Source: Rana temporaria (taxonomy: Eukaryota; Chordata; Amphibia; Anura; Ranidae). Taken from it: a stretch of DNA of 64,000 nucleotides. Position 1 is the stretch's first letter. Each line of letters starts with the position of its first letter. The stretch covers positions 274,525,146 through 274,589,145 of the forward strand of contig NC_053492.1 of assembly GCF_905171775.1 (NCBI RefSeq), given 5' to 3'. Under the pieces are notes generated by a model, which worked only from the letters and a program-made list of their open reading frames with translations, was not told the DNA's origin and made no database searches. Positions 46,440 to 58,205 of the stretch are shown one piece after another. Both the position numbers and the translations under genes were made by a program.

Positions 46440-47999
46440 CTAGGGTAGCTCAGCTAACTTATGGGCCGCTTCCCTTTGAGCAGGGACCTCTTTAATAACC
46501 TGCTTAAGCTGGTCTTTTAGGGATTGACAAATCCCTATTGCTGCTACTGCAGGCTGTGCTGCTGCACCAGCCACAGCAAATGAGGCTTTGAGCAAAGATT
46601 GCAGCTTCTTACTGGCTGGGTCCTTAAACACCTGGACATTGTCCACTGGACAAGTTAGACTCCTATTCACAGAGGAGATAGCAGCATCTACTGCTGGCAA
46701 ACTTCACTTTTTAGTGAATTTTTCCTCCATAGGATAAAGAAGAAAAAATCTTCTAGGAGGAAGAAAATAGCTATCTGGGTGATCAGTCAACATATATCAG
46801 CCGCTCCAGCAATGGGTGTACAGGGAAAGCATGTGGACCCTGTGGAGGCCTTAAAGAACCCAAAGAGGAAAAGGGGGCCTCGGCTACCTGCGCTGGGGGC
46901 AACTTGAATCCAGAACGGACGAACTTCGTAAGGGACTTTTGAGATTGCGAAGATGAGAAGGAGGAGTCATCTGCCTGCCCTTCTTCTTGGTCCCCCAAAG
47001 GCATCTCAACATTAGCTGCCCATTCCTGTTTGAATACTGATACTGATTATACCTGTAAACTAAACAAGTAATCAGAAGTTTAGAACCGTACCATCATCCT
47101 AATCTTAATGGAATAGCAGAAGGACTCAGGGAACCCCAAAGACCCTGGAGAGCCAACAAAGTAAAGTGGGCGGGGAGGACTATTGCGGTACACGGTAGAA
47201 TAGGTAAAGTCAAAGAGAGCAGTAATCTCAAAAAAATATACAACAATTTATTAATATAAGATCTTCCGTACCGTGACTCCAATCTTCACCTAAAAAAAAC
47301 CCCTTCTCTTGGGGATTGCACCTCCGGTGATTCATTTGACGTCACGCTATGTGCATTGTTTTAAATGTTGTCTATGTTTGATGTTTTTTATTTCCGGTTT
47401 CTTGTTATTATATTAATAAATTGTTGTATATTTTTTGAGATTACTGCTCTCTTTGAGTTTACCTATTCTACCGTGTACCGCAATAGTCCTCCCCGCCCAC
47501 TTTACTTTGTTGGCTCTTCAGGGTCTTTGGGGTTCCCTGAGTCCTTCTGCTATTCCTGTTTGAATACTGGAAGGTCAGGAGAAGGATCAGGGGTCCTATC
47601 ACGTTTTTTCCCGGACTGGGAGGAAGATGTGAACATATCGGCTATTTTTCCTTCCAAACCAAATAACGCTGAAGCCAAATTGTCCTTGGTGACGTATGCA
47701 GAGGCTGAAATGTTGGAAGTAGCTACAATGCCTGACAGCCTAAATGGCTCAGACTGGCCAGTTGCTTCTGGTCTTTCAGGGGAGGATAGTACTGTGGAAG
47801 CGTGACTAGGATCCTCAGACCCAGACAGTGGTGCCCTTGCTCTCTGCTGTATTCCCCTCCCTCCTTCCTTTCCGGAAGACATACATCTAATATAATATGC
47901 ATCTACTGCCGAGCTATAGTCCAGCAATGGAAATATGCCGCTATCACTGCTCAGCCTGATGTTGAGTAGACGTGCCTTTAAAATACCTGTATCCAACAC
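46440..47999 (-). pseudogene. Gag-like coding remnant of the DIRS-like element
   Basis: Minus-strand coding pieces in order: an acidic/serine-rich start to DPSPDLPVFKQE (47999-47550), then MPLGDQEEGQADDSSFSSSQ (from 47004), then VQVFKDPASKKLQSLLK and QPAVAAIGICQSLKDQL (46700-46440). The DPxxKK..LLK..QPAVA pattern recalls DIRS gag-like proteins. The first two pieces are in the same frame once the foldback insertion is discounted. The third is shifted by one base. Not functional. Confidence 0.5.
47040..47551. repeat. Foldback insertion with 18-bp direct repeats
   Basis: Flanked by ATTCCTGTTTGAATACTG at 47022-47039 and 47552-47569. An unpaired left tail of about 75 bases, a left arm (about 47115-47262), a ~140-base spacer and an inverted right arm (about 47400-47551) that ends exactly at the right direct repeat. 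Arms pair GTGGGCGGGGAGGACTATTG with its inverse almost without mismatch. Confidence 0.88.
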
Positions 48000-48404
48000 T
48001 CATACAATGCTTACATGCCCTCTGTGTCCCTCCGTCAGACACCAGACTCTTCCCAGAGAAGAAAAATGTATAGGCAGTAAGCCTTGTGCCTGCCCCATGT
48101 ATTACGTGAAGATTTGTTTCCACTTGCACGCCGGCCACGCCAAGTCACGCCCCCGCGTCCTAGGGTAGCTCTTTAAACAGAGATAACTCCAGCATGCGCA
48201 AATGAATGGTCCTGCAATCGGGATAGCTTGGGGGTGAGGGGCTGTGTCACCAAGGTGATGGCGACTGCCGTGTTCCAGAGGCAGACGATCCCCAAGCCCT
48301 TTCTCTGGCCATGACAGAGCGGAGTAAGAGGGCAATGCTGTCCACAGAAGTGCTGCCAGACACTGAGCATATTGCAGGGGAAGCATGCTAATCTTAAACA
48401 CCAA

Positions 48405-49086
48405 GGGGCAGATCCAAAGAGTGAGTATGCCGGCGTATCTACTGATACGCCGGCGTACTTTGAAATTACCCGCGTCGTATCTCTGTTTTGAATCCTCAAA
48501 ACAAGATACAACGGCATCTGGGTTAGATCCGACAGGCGTACGTCTTCGTACGCCTTCGGATCTAAGACGCAATTCTTCGGCGTCTGCTGGGTGGCGTTCA
48601 CGTCATTTTCCGCGTCGAGTATGCAAATTAGCTATTTCTGACGATCCACGAATGTACGAGCGGTCGTCGCATTCTTTCACATGGCCTATAGTTACACCTG
48701 TTATGTTAAGTATGGCCGTCGTTCCCGCGTTTCATTTGAATTTTTTTTTCGTTTGCGCAAGTCGTCTGTGAATCGGGATGGACGTAATTTACGTCCACGT
48801 CAAAACAATGACGTCCTTGCGACGTCATTTAGCGCAATGCACGGCGGGAAATTTAGGAACGGAGCATGCGCAGTTCATTCGGAGCTGGGACGCGCTTCAT
48901 TTAAATGAAACACGCCCCCTACTCACCACATTTGAATTCCGCGCCGTTACGCCGCTTGAGATACACTACGCCGCCGTAACTTACGGCGCAAAATCTTTAT
49001 GGATTTGATTTAAAGCCAGGTAAGGTACGGCGGCGTAGCGTATCTCTGATACGCTGCGCGGGTGCAGATCTCTGTGGATCTGCCCC
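48405..49086. repeat. Harbinger-like MITE (GGGGCAGATCC ends)
   Basis: Left GGGGCAGATCC and right GGATCTGCCCC, flanked by CAA and CAG (probably a mutated three-base duplication). CG-rich core with TACGCCGGCGTA-like words. Inserted in the DIRS-like element. Confidence 0.88.
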
Positions 49087-49794
49087 CAGGTATGTTACAA
49101 TCACACTTTGTTTTTAGTGGTAAAAAACAGGCAAGGCATCACATACTCAGAAGAAGTCCATAAGTGAACTGTGTGTGTTCCTTAGGATCTTCTTTTAACT
49201 TACCATTCCCGCCACAGGATACTGCTGGAAAACACAGCCAGACCCAATCTTCACCCATCATGGTGGGCCATGTCATGACGGACCTTCAAGGACCGGGTCC
49301 CCCTTGCATACTGGGGTCCACACCCTTGGACCTGTATAGCACCCTGCCAGGACAACCTTTGGTTTAGCTATGTAACCAAGGACCTGGATCATTACAGGCA
49401 AGAGACCTCGCTTTCCCTTCCTCGATTCTCGGATACCATCTTTTTTGGCATCTTGATTGGATCCAACTGCATAGCCCCTTGATCCTGTCAAGGATTTCTC
49501 CAATGGGGCTCTTCCTTAGCATAGCACTTCAACCACCGTGACCAACACCTTGAGACACTGGTGAAAAAACTGAGGTATAGGAGGGGTTATATAGAGAGGG
49601 ACTTGCTGTCTTTTGGGTGTGCCGGTGTCCATTCACCTATAGATGGCGTATAACCCACATAGTAATTACTATGGCTGCTCTGTGTCCCGTGATGTATGAT
49701 AAAGAAAGTGCCTGTTTGGCTACAATACAGAGGATTACTGGAGATTGATATCAAGACAGATTCAGGCATTAGTCACTTTTAAAATACAATGGGC

Positions 49795-49945
49795 GTTATT
49801 TAATAAAGCAAAGGAAGCTCTGCTGATTTCCATAATGCAATAATGTGCAAGCAAAAATGCTGTTGTTTTTTTTACATTTTCCTTGCACCTGATTGGTTAG
49901 TTTTTACAAAGTGAAGCTTAACCACATTCATTAAGCTCTGGGGAA
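49795..49945. repeat. Foldback MITE remnant
   Basis: GGGCGTTATTTAATAAAGC, GCAAGCAAAAATGCTG and CACCTGATTGGTTAG relate it to the 13190 and 19844 families. Right end diverged. Confidence 0.55.
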
Positions 49946-51226
49946 AATGCATGCAACACATCCAGCATGCCTCCTTGTATATTTCCATTTTATAGCTGAG
50001 AAACACAAAAAAGGAACATCATTTAAATTAATTAATTTGATTAAATTGAAACTGGTTTATGCAAGAACATTGCCTTGTGCAGAGTCTATGGAGCTGAAGC
50101 ATGTTTTGTATGGTATAGGCTTCATAAACATATCATATAGCCTACAATAGAAGAAACCTGTCTTTGGGTTAAATGCTCTCGCCCTAGATGCCCTCTTGCA
50201 CTCCTGGTTACAGAAGGCTTATCAGCAAGAGAGCTGATTACAGCTCTCCATAACAGATTTCATTGCTGTGCAAGCTCTGCAGTTAAATCATTGGTGTGGG
50301 AGGTCACCAAACTTGAAATTTTATAAGCACTGCTCTTTGGGCCCTAGGCCTGGTCTCAAATGAGACTAATGTGAACCCTACAGAATCTCATTTGGCTCTT
50401 ATTGTTCATTTTTTGAGGTTAATCAAAACTCATTGGTTATTTTTTAAGCAATGATTTACATAATGCCAGATGAAGGATTCACTGGGCTTGTTAGCAAGAT
50501 GTTTTCCTGTCCTTGGGGACAAATAACAAACAGAATGCAATGATCTTTGTGTTGGGTAGAACAGCACTAATGAAGCAGTCAGCTAGACTTCTGTGTGTTC
50601 TGCTGTTTCTTATCAGCACATACAACATACTCCTAGCTCACAACTGAGGATTCTGGAATAAGATATCCTAGGAATTATTTATTAGCTGACGGCTGAAGTC
50701 TTGCTGAATCATGTGGAGGCTATTATATTTAAGTGAAAGATGCACATAGGTTTTGTTGACAAGAAATGCACTGGGATGCACTGCACTGCATTTCATATAT
50801 ATGTGAACCTGACCTATCCTGGAATGTCCTTTATATTGTAATGCATTTTCTCCGCTGAAAAAAAAGAGAATGAGCCCCAAAATCCTTTAACATTAAAATT
50901 CAATGAATAGAAGTGTCAGGTACTCTGAATATGCATATCAAAGAGCATAATTGGCAAAACCATTAACATATTCAGTGTTATTTTGTCAATATCTCCAGAT
51001 AAACACTTCCTGGAGCAAAAAGAAAATGACAGAAGAATTACCAAAATCTGCTTATTTTTTAACCCAGCCCCAATAAATAGCTAAAAGCATTTTGAAGTAG
51101 GCCTGACAAATTTGAAAACCGAATCACAAAAGAGCAGTCAATGTTATCTACTAAAACTTGAGTGCAAAATCTGGTGCAAGTCTGCATAGAAACCAATAAG
51201 CTTTCAGGTTTTATTGCCAAAGCTTA

Positions 51227-54200
51227 AGGCCCCATGCACACGAGACGCTGCTAAACTCGAGTTCAGAGGCATTTGGGCATTTTTTTCAACTGCCCCTGAA
51301 CACATTTAATGTTATCCTATGTGTCCATGCACACAATCACGTTTTTTGGCGTTTTAAAGCAGTTGGGTTTATGTCCGTTTTTTCAGACGCAAAATTTTGG
51401 GTTCAGAAGCATTCAGTTTTCGCGTTTCAGATGCAAATCGCGGCAAAACGCCACTAAAATTTCGTTTATAGGCGTTTTTAAAGGTGACCTATTTTTTTAC
51501 ATTAGAAATCTCAAAAATGATGGCAAATTATGAAAAAACATAAAAAACATAAAAAATGTAATTGCTTGCATTGCATTGTGGACAATCCACAACTTGTGGC
51601 AGGTGACGTGGCCAGGTGACGTGGCGAGTGGACAATCCACAACTTGTGGCAGGTGACATGGCCAGGTAACGTGGCAAGTGTACAATCCACAACTTGTGGT
51701 AGGTGACGTGGCCAGGTGATGTGGCAGGTGACGTGGCCAGGTCACGTGGCCAGTGGACAATCCACAACTTGTGGCAGGTAACATGGCCAGGTGACGTGGC
51801 AAGTGTACAATCCACAACTTGTGGTAGGTGACGTGGCCAGGTGATGTGGCAGGTGATGTGGCCAGGTGACGTGGCCAGTGGACAATCCACAACTTGTGGC
51901 AGGTAACATGGCCAGGTGACGTGGCAGGTGACGTGGCCAGGTCATGTGGCAAGTGGACAATCCACAACTTGTGGCAGGTGACATGGCCAGGTGATGTGGC
52001 AGGTGATGTGGCCAGGTGACATGGCCTGGTGACGTGGCAAGTGGACAATTCACAACTTGTGGCAGGTGACATGGCCAGCTGACGTGGCAGGTGACGTGGC
52101 CAGTTGACCTGGCCAGTGGACAATCCACAACTTGTGGCCGGTGATGTGGCAGGTGATGTGGCCAGGTGATGTGGCAAGTGGACAATCCACAACTTGTGGC
52201 AGGTGATGTGGCCAGGTGACATGGCAGGTGATGTGGCCAGTGGACAATCCACAACTTGTGGCAGGTGAAGTGGCCAGGTGATTTGGCAAGTGGATAATCC
52301 ACTTGTGGCAGGTGACGTGACAAGTGGACAATCCACAACTTGTGGCAGGTGTCGTGGTCAGGTGATGTGGCAAGTGGACAATCCACAACTTGTGGCAGGT
52401 GACGTGGCCAGGTGACGTGGCAGGTGACGTGGCCAGGTCATGTGGCAAGTGGACAATCCACAACTTGTGGCAGGTGACATGGCCAGGTGACGTGGCAGGT
52501 AATGTGGCCAGGTGACATGGCCTGGTGACGTGGCAAGTGGACAATTCACAACTTGTGGCAGGTGACGTGGCCAGCTGACGTGGCAGGTGACGTGGCCAGT
52601 TGACGTGGCAGGTGACGTGGCCAGTGGACAATCCACAACTTGTGGCCGGTGATGTGGCAGGTGATGTGGCCAGGTGATGTGGCAAGTGGACAATCCACAA
52701 CTTGTGGCAGGTGACGTGGCCAGGTGACATGGCAGGTGACGTGGCCAGCGGACAATCCACAACTTGTGGCAGGTGACGTGGCCAGGTGATTTGGCAAGTG
52801 GATAATCCACTTGTGGCAGGTGACGTGACAAGTGGACAATCCACAACTTGTGGCAGGTGTCGTGGTCAGGTGATGTGGCAAGTGGACAATTCACAACTTG
52901 TGGCAGGTGACGTGGCCAGTTGATGTGGCAGGTGACCTGGCCAGTGGACAATCCACAACTTGTGGCAGGTGACGTGGCCAGGTCACGTGGCCAGGTGACG
53001 TGGCCAGGTGACATGGCAAGTGGACAATCCACAACTTGTGGCAGGTGGCGTGGCCAGGTGACATGGCAGATGACGTGGCAAGTGGACAATCCACAACTTG
53101 TGGCAGGTGACGTGGCCAGGTGATGTGGCCAGTGGACAATCCACAACTTATGGCAGGTGGCATGGCCAGGTGACATGGCAGATGACGTGGCAAGTGGACA
53201 ATACACAACTTGTGGCAGGTGACGTGGCCAGGTGATGTGGCCAGTGGACAATCCACAACTTGTGGCAGGTGGCGTGGCCAGGTGACATGGCAGATGACGT
53301 GGCAAGTGGACAATACACAACTTGAGGCAGGTGACGTGGCAAGTGAACAATCCACAACTTGTGGTAGGTGACGTGGCCAGGTGATGTGGCAGGTGACATG
53401 GCCAGGTCACGTGGCCAGTGGACAATCCACAACTTGTGGCAGGTGACGTGGCCAGTTGACGTGGCAGGTGATGTGGCCAGGTGACGTGGCCAGGTGACAT
53501 GGCAAGTGGACAATCCACAACTTGTGGCAGGTAACGTGGCCAGGTGACTTGGCAGGTGACGTGGCCAGGTGACGTGGCCAGTGGACAATCCACAACTTGT
53601 GGCAGGTGACGTGGCCAGGTGATTTGGCAAGTGCATAATCCACTTGTGGCAGGTGACGTGGCAAGTGGACAATCCACAACCTGTGGCAGGTGTCGTGGTC
53701 AGGTGACGTGGCCAGGTGATGTGGCAAGTGGACAATCCACAACTTGTGGCAGGTGACGTGGCCAGGTGACATGGCAGGTGACGTGGCCAGTGGACAATCC
53801 ACAACTTGTGGCAGGTGACGTGGCCAGGTGATTTGGCAAGTGGATAATCCACTTGTGGCAGGTGACGTGACAAGTGGACAATCCACAACGTGTGGCAGGT
53901 GTCGTGGTCAGGTGATGTGGCAAGTGGACAATCCACAACTTGTGGCAGGTGACGTGGCCAGTTGACGTGGCAGTTGACATGGCCAGTGGACAATCCACAA
54001 CTTGTGGCAGGTGACGTGGCCAGGTGATGTGGCAGGTGACGTGGCCAGGTCACGTGACAGGTGACGTGGCCAGGTGACATGGCAAGTGGACAATCCACAA
54101 CTTGTGGCAGGTGACGTGGCCAGGTGACGTGGCCAGTGGACAATCCACAACTTGTGGCAGGTGGCGTGGCCAGGTGACGTGGCAGATGACGTGGCAATTG

Positions 54201-54745
54201 GACAATTCACAACTTGAGGCAGGTGACGTGGCAAGTGGACAATCCACAACTTGTGGCAGGTGACATGGCCAGGTGATGTGGCAGGTGACATGGCCAGGTG
54301 ACGTGGCCAGGTGACATGGCAAGTGGACAGTCCACAACTTGTGGCAGGTAATGTGGCCAGGTGACATGGCAGATGACATGGCCAGTGGACAATCCACAAC
54401 TTGTGGCAGGTGGCGTGGCCAGGTGACATGGCAGATGACGTGGCAATTGGACAATTCACAACTTGAGGCAGGTGACGTGGCAAGTGACACGCTAAATACA
54501 CGTACACTGCTCTCTCAGCTGCTCTGGTCTCACAAAATGGCTGAAATGGTTAAATAATACTGTTTTTTGAGCTTAGGGAGGGTCTTATGATGTTTCTTAA
54601 CCAAATGCTTATAAACGCAAACGCGGTAAAACGCGGTAAAACACAGCGAAATTCGCAGCAAAAACGGGCGTTTTAAACGCCGGTTTTTGTGTTTGAAAAC
54701 TTGTGTTTAGATGAGTTTGCATTTGCTTCTTGTGTTCATGGGGCC
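51227..54745. mobile_element. Harbinger-like MITE expanded by a minisatellite
   Basis: Left end TAA-GGCCCCATGCACACGAG, right end TCTTGTGTTCATGGGGCC-TAA, giving inverted ends with a TAA duplication. Paired subterminal words include AACGCC/GGCGTTTT and GCAAATCGCGGCAAAACGCC. Without the internal array (51576-54485) it would be a ~600-bp element. Confidence 0.85.
51576..54485. repeat. Minisatellite array (2.9 kb) with higher-order structure
   Basis: Several dozen units built from two alternating words: a palindromic ACAATCCACAACTTGTGGC block and one to four copies of AGGTGACGTGGCC / AGGTGACGTGGCA. Unit length varies from about 35 to 110 bases. All three minus-strand frames lack stops over long stretches (up to 439 codons) because the words contain none. 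These frames are not genes. Confidence 0.97.
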
Positions 54746-54961
54746 TAACTGAACAAGCTACACTTAGAAGCTGATTGATTATCATGCATAGCTGCACCAG
54801 ATTATAGTGTACCAGTTTTAGTAAATCTACCCTAATGATATTTCCTCACTACACAAGCTGCTTTACTCTCCATTGTAAAAATGATATTTTCTAAGTTTGT
54901 AGACATTCAGTCATGGACATCATCAGTCTTACATCTGCCTAAGACAGCCTAAATACCTCCA

Positions 54962-56141
54962 TTAACCTCTTGACCACCGCCCCATGTCAAAAAGACGTCC
55001 TCCTTTTTAAAGTTGAATATCTCGATAACGGCAGCAGCTGCTGCCACAACCGAGACATTCATCTTTTCAGGGGGCGGTGGTGTACACGATAACGGCGGTC
55101 TCCGCGGCGGATTCGCCGCGAGATCGCCGTTATCGGTGGCGGGAGAGGGGCCCCCCCCCCTCCCGCCGCTCTCCCGCGCCCTCCGCCGCTTACCGGAGCC
55201 GTCGGTAGCGGCGGAGGGGATCCGATGTGTCCGGCAGCTGAGCGGGGACGGGACTGAAGGAGAAATCTCCTTCACCCGTCCTCATAGCTCTGCTGGGCGG
55301 AAGTGACGTCAAAACGTCAGTCCCGCCCAGCCTCTTAAAGAAACATTTTTTTTTTTGTCATTTGAAAAAATTACATTTTTTTTTTTTTTTTTTTTTTTTG
55401 CATTTAAGTCTAATTATGAAATCTGAGGTCTTTTTGACCCCAGATCTCATATTTAAGAGGACCTGTCATGCTTTTTTCTATTACAAGGGATGTTTACATT
55501 CCTTGTAATAGGAATAAAAGTGATCAATTTTTTTTTTTTTTCAGTGTAAAAAATTATAAAACTAAATAAAAATAAATAAGAAAACCAAAAAAATTTTTTT
55601 TAAAGCGCCCCGTCCCGACGAGCTCGCGCGCAGAAGCAAACGCATACGCGAGTAGCGCCCGCATATGAAAACGGTATTCAAACCACACAAGTGAGGTATC
55701 GCCGCAATAATTCTAGCCCTAGACCTACTCTGCAACTCAAAAAATGCAACCTGTAGAATTTTTTAAACGTCGCCTATCGAGATTTTTAAGGGTAAAAGTT
55801 TGACGCCATGCCACGAGCGGGCGCAATTTTTAAGCGTGACATGTTGGGTATCATTTTACTCGGCGTAACATTATCTTTCACAATATATAAAAAAATGTAT
55901 TGTTGTCTTATTTTTTAATTCAAAAAAGTGATTTTTATCCAAAAAAAGTGCGCTTGTAAGACCGCTGCGCAAATACGGTGTGACAAAAAGTATTGCAATG
56001 ACTGCCATTTTATTCCCTAGGATGTCTGCTAAAAAAAAATATATAATTTTTGGGGGTTCTGATTAATTTTCTAGCAAAAAAATTGTGATTTTCACATGAA
56101 GGAGAGAAGTGCCAGAATTTACCTGGTGGGCAAGTGGTTAA
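54962..56141. repeat. TTAA-flanked MITE (CCTCTTGACCACCGCC end)
   Basis: TTAA-CCTCTTGACCACCGCC at the left and GGTGGGCAAGTGG-TTAA at the right form diverged inverted ends with TTAA duplications. GC-rich left part (GATAACGGCGGTCTCCGCGG and its inverse, about 55020-55140) and AT-rich right part with homopolymers. Confidence 0.82.
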
Positions 56142-56164
56142 GTGATGCATCACAATTCTTCAAT

Positions 56165-56690
56165 TCTCAAATTAAAGCTGATCCCCAGGTTTCATGTCAC
56201 TTTAAATAGTTAATTTGGACAAAGCTGGTCCAAACAAACTATTTGCATTACTAAGTGCTGAAGTGTCCCTAGGCACTGTATATACTGAATGTAGCTTCAG
56301 CGACATATAGTAGACAGTGCTGGGTTCTGGCTGTGAGTCAGAAATTTCCCGTCTCACACCCAGAACAGAGTCTGGCAGAGAGGCGCTCAGCCAATCATAG
56401 GCAATTTTCTGTGAATAAATACTATACTTCCTCTGATTGGCTGCGTACGAGGCGCAGGCTGAAGACATCACACTCTCCGACTCAGCCAATTAGAGGAAGC
56501 TTTGTATTCATTCACAGAATACAAAGCTTCCTATAAATAGCTGAGTGTTGCTCAGCCAGACTCTGTTTTGTTCCTAGTGGGAGTTGAGTAATCTCTGTTT
56601 CACACCTGGAACCCAGCACTATGTACTGTAATGTAGCTGAAGTTACATGCAGAACATACAGTGCTTAGAGGCACTGCAACATTTCATGAA
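56165..56690. repeat. Foldback repeat with CCTCTGATTGGCTG arms
   Basis: AAATACTATACTTCCTCTGA and GACTCAGCCAATTAGAGGAA arms pair around 56460. Outer words GGGTTCTGGCTGTGAG and CTGTTTCACACCTGGAACCC also pair. Related to 60904-61467. Confidence 0.75.
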
Positions 56691-56714
56691 GCAAATAGGT
56701 TGTTTGAACAAAAA

Positions 56715-57165
56715 GTGAACCTCCGCTTTTTGGATACCTCCCCCCTCCGGTGTCACATTTGGCACCTTTCAGGGGGAGGGGGTGCAGATACCTGTCTAAG
56801 ACAGGTATTTGCACCACTTCCAGGTTCTGACTCCCACAGGAGTCCTGCCCTTTCACATCACCCCCCCTGCTGTCTTCTGGGAAACACTGTTTCCAGGAGA
56901 GAGCGGGGACCAGTGAACGGCGCGCAGCGATACTCGCACAAGTGCAGTAGGGAATCGGGCAGTGAAGCCGCAAGGCTTCACTTCCTGATTCCCTCACCGA
57001 GGATGGTGGCGGAAGCAGCCGAGGACCGAGCGATTGCTCAGCCTCGTCTGCTGACATTGCGGGCGCGCTGGACAGGTAAGTGTCCATTTTTTAAAAGTCA
57101 GCAGCTGCAATATTTGTAGCTGCTGGCTTTTTAAAAAAAAATCGGATTGGACCTCCGCTTTAAAG
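56715..57165. repeat. MITE of the CTCCGCTTTAAAG family
   Basis: Starts GTGAACCTCCGCTTTTTGG and ends GGACCTCCGCTTTAAAG. The interior shares GTCACATTTGGCACCTTTCA and ACAGGTAAGTGTCC with 744-1100 and 5238-5680. Confidence 0.65.
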
Positions 57166-57330
57166 TGACAGAAAACATGGAGATCGGCCATAAGCTTTGC
57201 ACATGCTGCATAAACTGGGGAGTATTTGTATATGATAACTGATCTCTGTGTGCCGATGTGCCCACATAATTTTCCATAATGGCACACAAATGATTCTATT
57301 GCATGCTAAAGAGAATTATGCCACAGTTAC

Positions 57331-57492
57331 CTGAACAGCAAATAAGGAATCGCTGGTCTCTCTCAGTCTTTCTCGTGTCACATCCAGCTCATTTTGAAGT
57401 CTGTCTTGAGCATCTTTCAGACTTGTAATATGGCACTCAGCAGAGCCAAGTCCTTGTTCACTCTTCTTCACCAAGTCTTGAAGTCGGCAAAT
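57331..57492 (-). CDS. fam184a: fam184a coding exon (most 5' in the window)
   Basis: Minus-strand exon of exactly 54 codons in phase 0. It encodes ICRLQDLV, KKSEQGLGSAECHITSL, RLQNELDVTRERL and ETSDSLFAVQ, aligned residue by residue with FAM184A. The acceptor is ATTTAAATAG|ATTTGC and the donor CAG|GTAACT. An upstream coding exon was not found between here and 64000, so the first part of the gene lies outside the window. Confidence 0.95.
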
Positions 57493-57837
57493 CTATTTAA
57501 ATGTAAATAGCAGACTTTAGTCTTCCTCTAAATAACTAGAGAATTCTAGATTGTACATTTTCATTTTGCAATTATAGATTGTACGTTTTGCATACAAATA
57601 CATTTGTATCAATTTCTCAACCATAGAAACCTTGTGAGCAAACAGATATATCAGTAATCAGCATAACATTGTTTTCTATGCTGCGTTTACAGTGGAACTT
57701 CACTTTCTCAATCAACAAAGGCTATTTTTAATCCTTATGCAGCTAGCATTAGTAAATAGATAGGAAAGTGTATCAGATTTACTTGTTTTAAATTTTTTTT
57801 TTAATAGTTATTGAGTTACTTCCTGGTTTCCATGCCT

Positions 57838-57956
57838 GATCAAAAGTTTACATACCCTGGTGATTTTGGCCTGATAACATGCACACAATTTGACACAAAG
57901 GGGTTTGAATGGCTATTAAAGGTAACCACCCTCAACTGTGATCTGTCTGCTTGTTA

Positions 57957-57990
<34 letters not shown>

Positions 57991-58205
57991 AAAGGTCAAT
58001 GAGTTTCTGGACTCCTGACAGACCCTTATATCTTTCATTGAGTGCTACACTGACGTTTCTGAGTCATGAGGAAAGCAAAAGAATTGTCAAAGGATCTGCG
58101 GGAAAAGGTAGTTGAACTGTATAAAACAGGAAAGGGATATAAAAAGATATCCAAGGAATTGAGAATGCCAATCAGCAGTGTTCTAATCAAGAAGTGAAAA
58201 ATTAG
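57838..58205 (+). mobile_element. Tc1/mariner 5' fragment
   Basis: TGATCAAAAGTTTACATACC (inner terminal repeat), the 5' untranslated stretch, then ATGAGG at 58065 starting a transposase N-terminus (KAKELSKDLREKVVELYK, GYKKISKELRMP). It stops at about 58197 where another repeat begins. The 5' part contains the TG microsatellite at 57961-57987. Confidence 0.88.
57961..57987. repeat. (TG)n microsatellite
   Basis: Thirteen TG dinucleotides inside the Tc1 5' region. Confidence 0.95.

Larger units (their letters stand above)
45760..49708 (-). mobile_element. DIRS-like retrotransposon relic with inverted terminal repeats
   Basis: The left end (GTACATCACGGGACACAGAG, then CAGCCATAGTAATTACTATG, then TGGGTTATA) is repeated inverted at 49630-49700, and a second direct copy occurs at 45931-45985. 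The minus strand has a gag-like coding remnant. Inverted terminal repeats plus this coding type suggest DIRS. No reverse transcriptase or tyrosine recombinase remains, so the class is uncertain. Interrupted by a foldback (47040-47551) and a MITE (48405-49086). Confidence 0.5.
51140..54835. repeat. Foldback MITE split by the minisatellite-bearing element
   Basis: Left part 51140-51226 (CTACTAAAACTTGAGTGCAA, ATCTGGTGCAAGTCTGCAT) and right part 54746-54835 (AGAAGCTGATTGATTATCAT, AGCTGCACCAGATTATAG, CCAGTTTTAGTAAAT) together form one member of the 14309 family. Confidence 0.82.
42518..57330 (-). other. fam184a large intron (14.8 kb)
   Basis: The exon at 57331 ends SLFAVQ and the next begins GGLENER, continuous with the family, so no exon is missing. 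It holds a Tc1 relic, a DIRS-like element, a MITE with a minisatellite and several MITEs. I see nothing recognisable in 44700-45750 and 49950-51130. Confidence 0.85.

Noticed and set aside
51497..54507. Long minus-strand open frames (up to 439 codons) rich in HVTWPRHLP and CGLST words
   Set aside because: All three minus frames are open because the minisatellite words contain no stop codons on that strand. There is no start context, no family resemblance and the composition simply mirrors the repeat.
55013..55306. GC-rich region as a CpG-island promoter
   Set aside because: It is the CG-rich part of a TTAA-flanked MITE with internal inverted repeats, and no first exon lies nearby.
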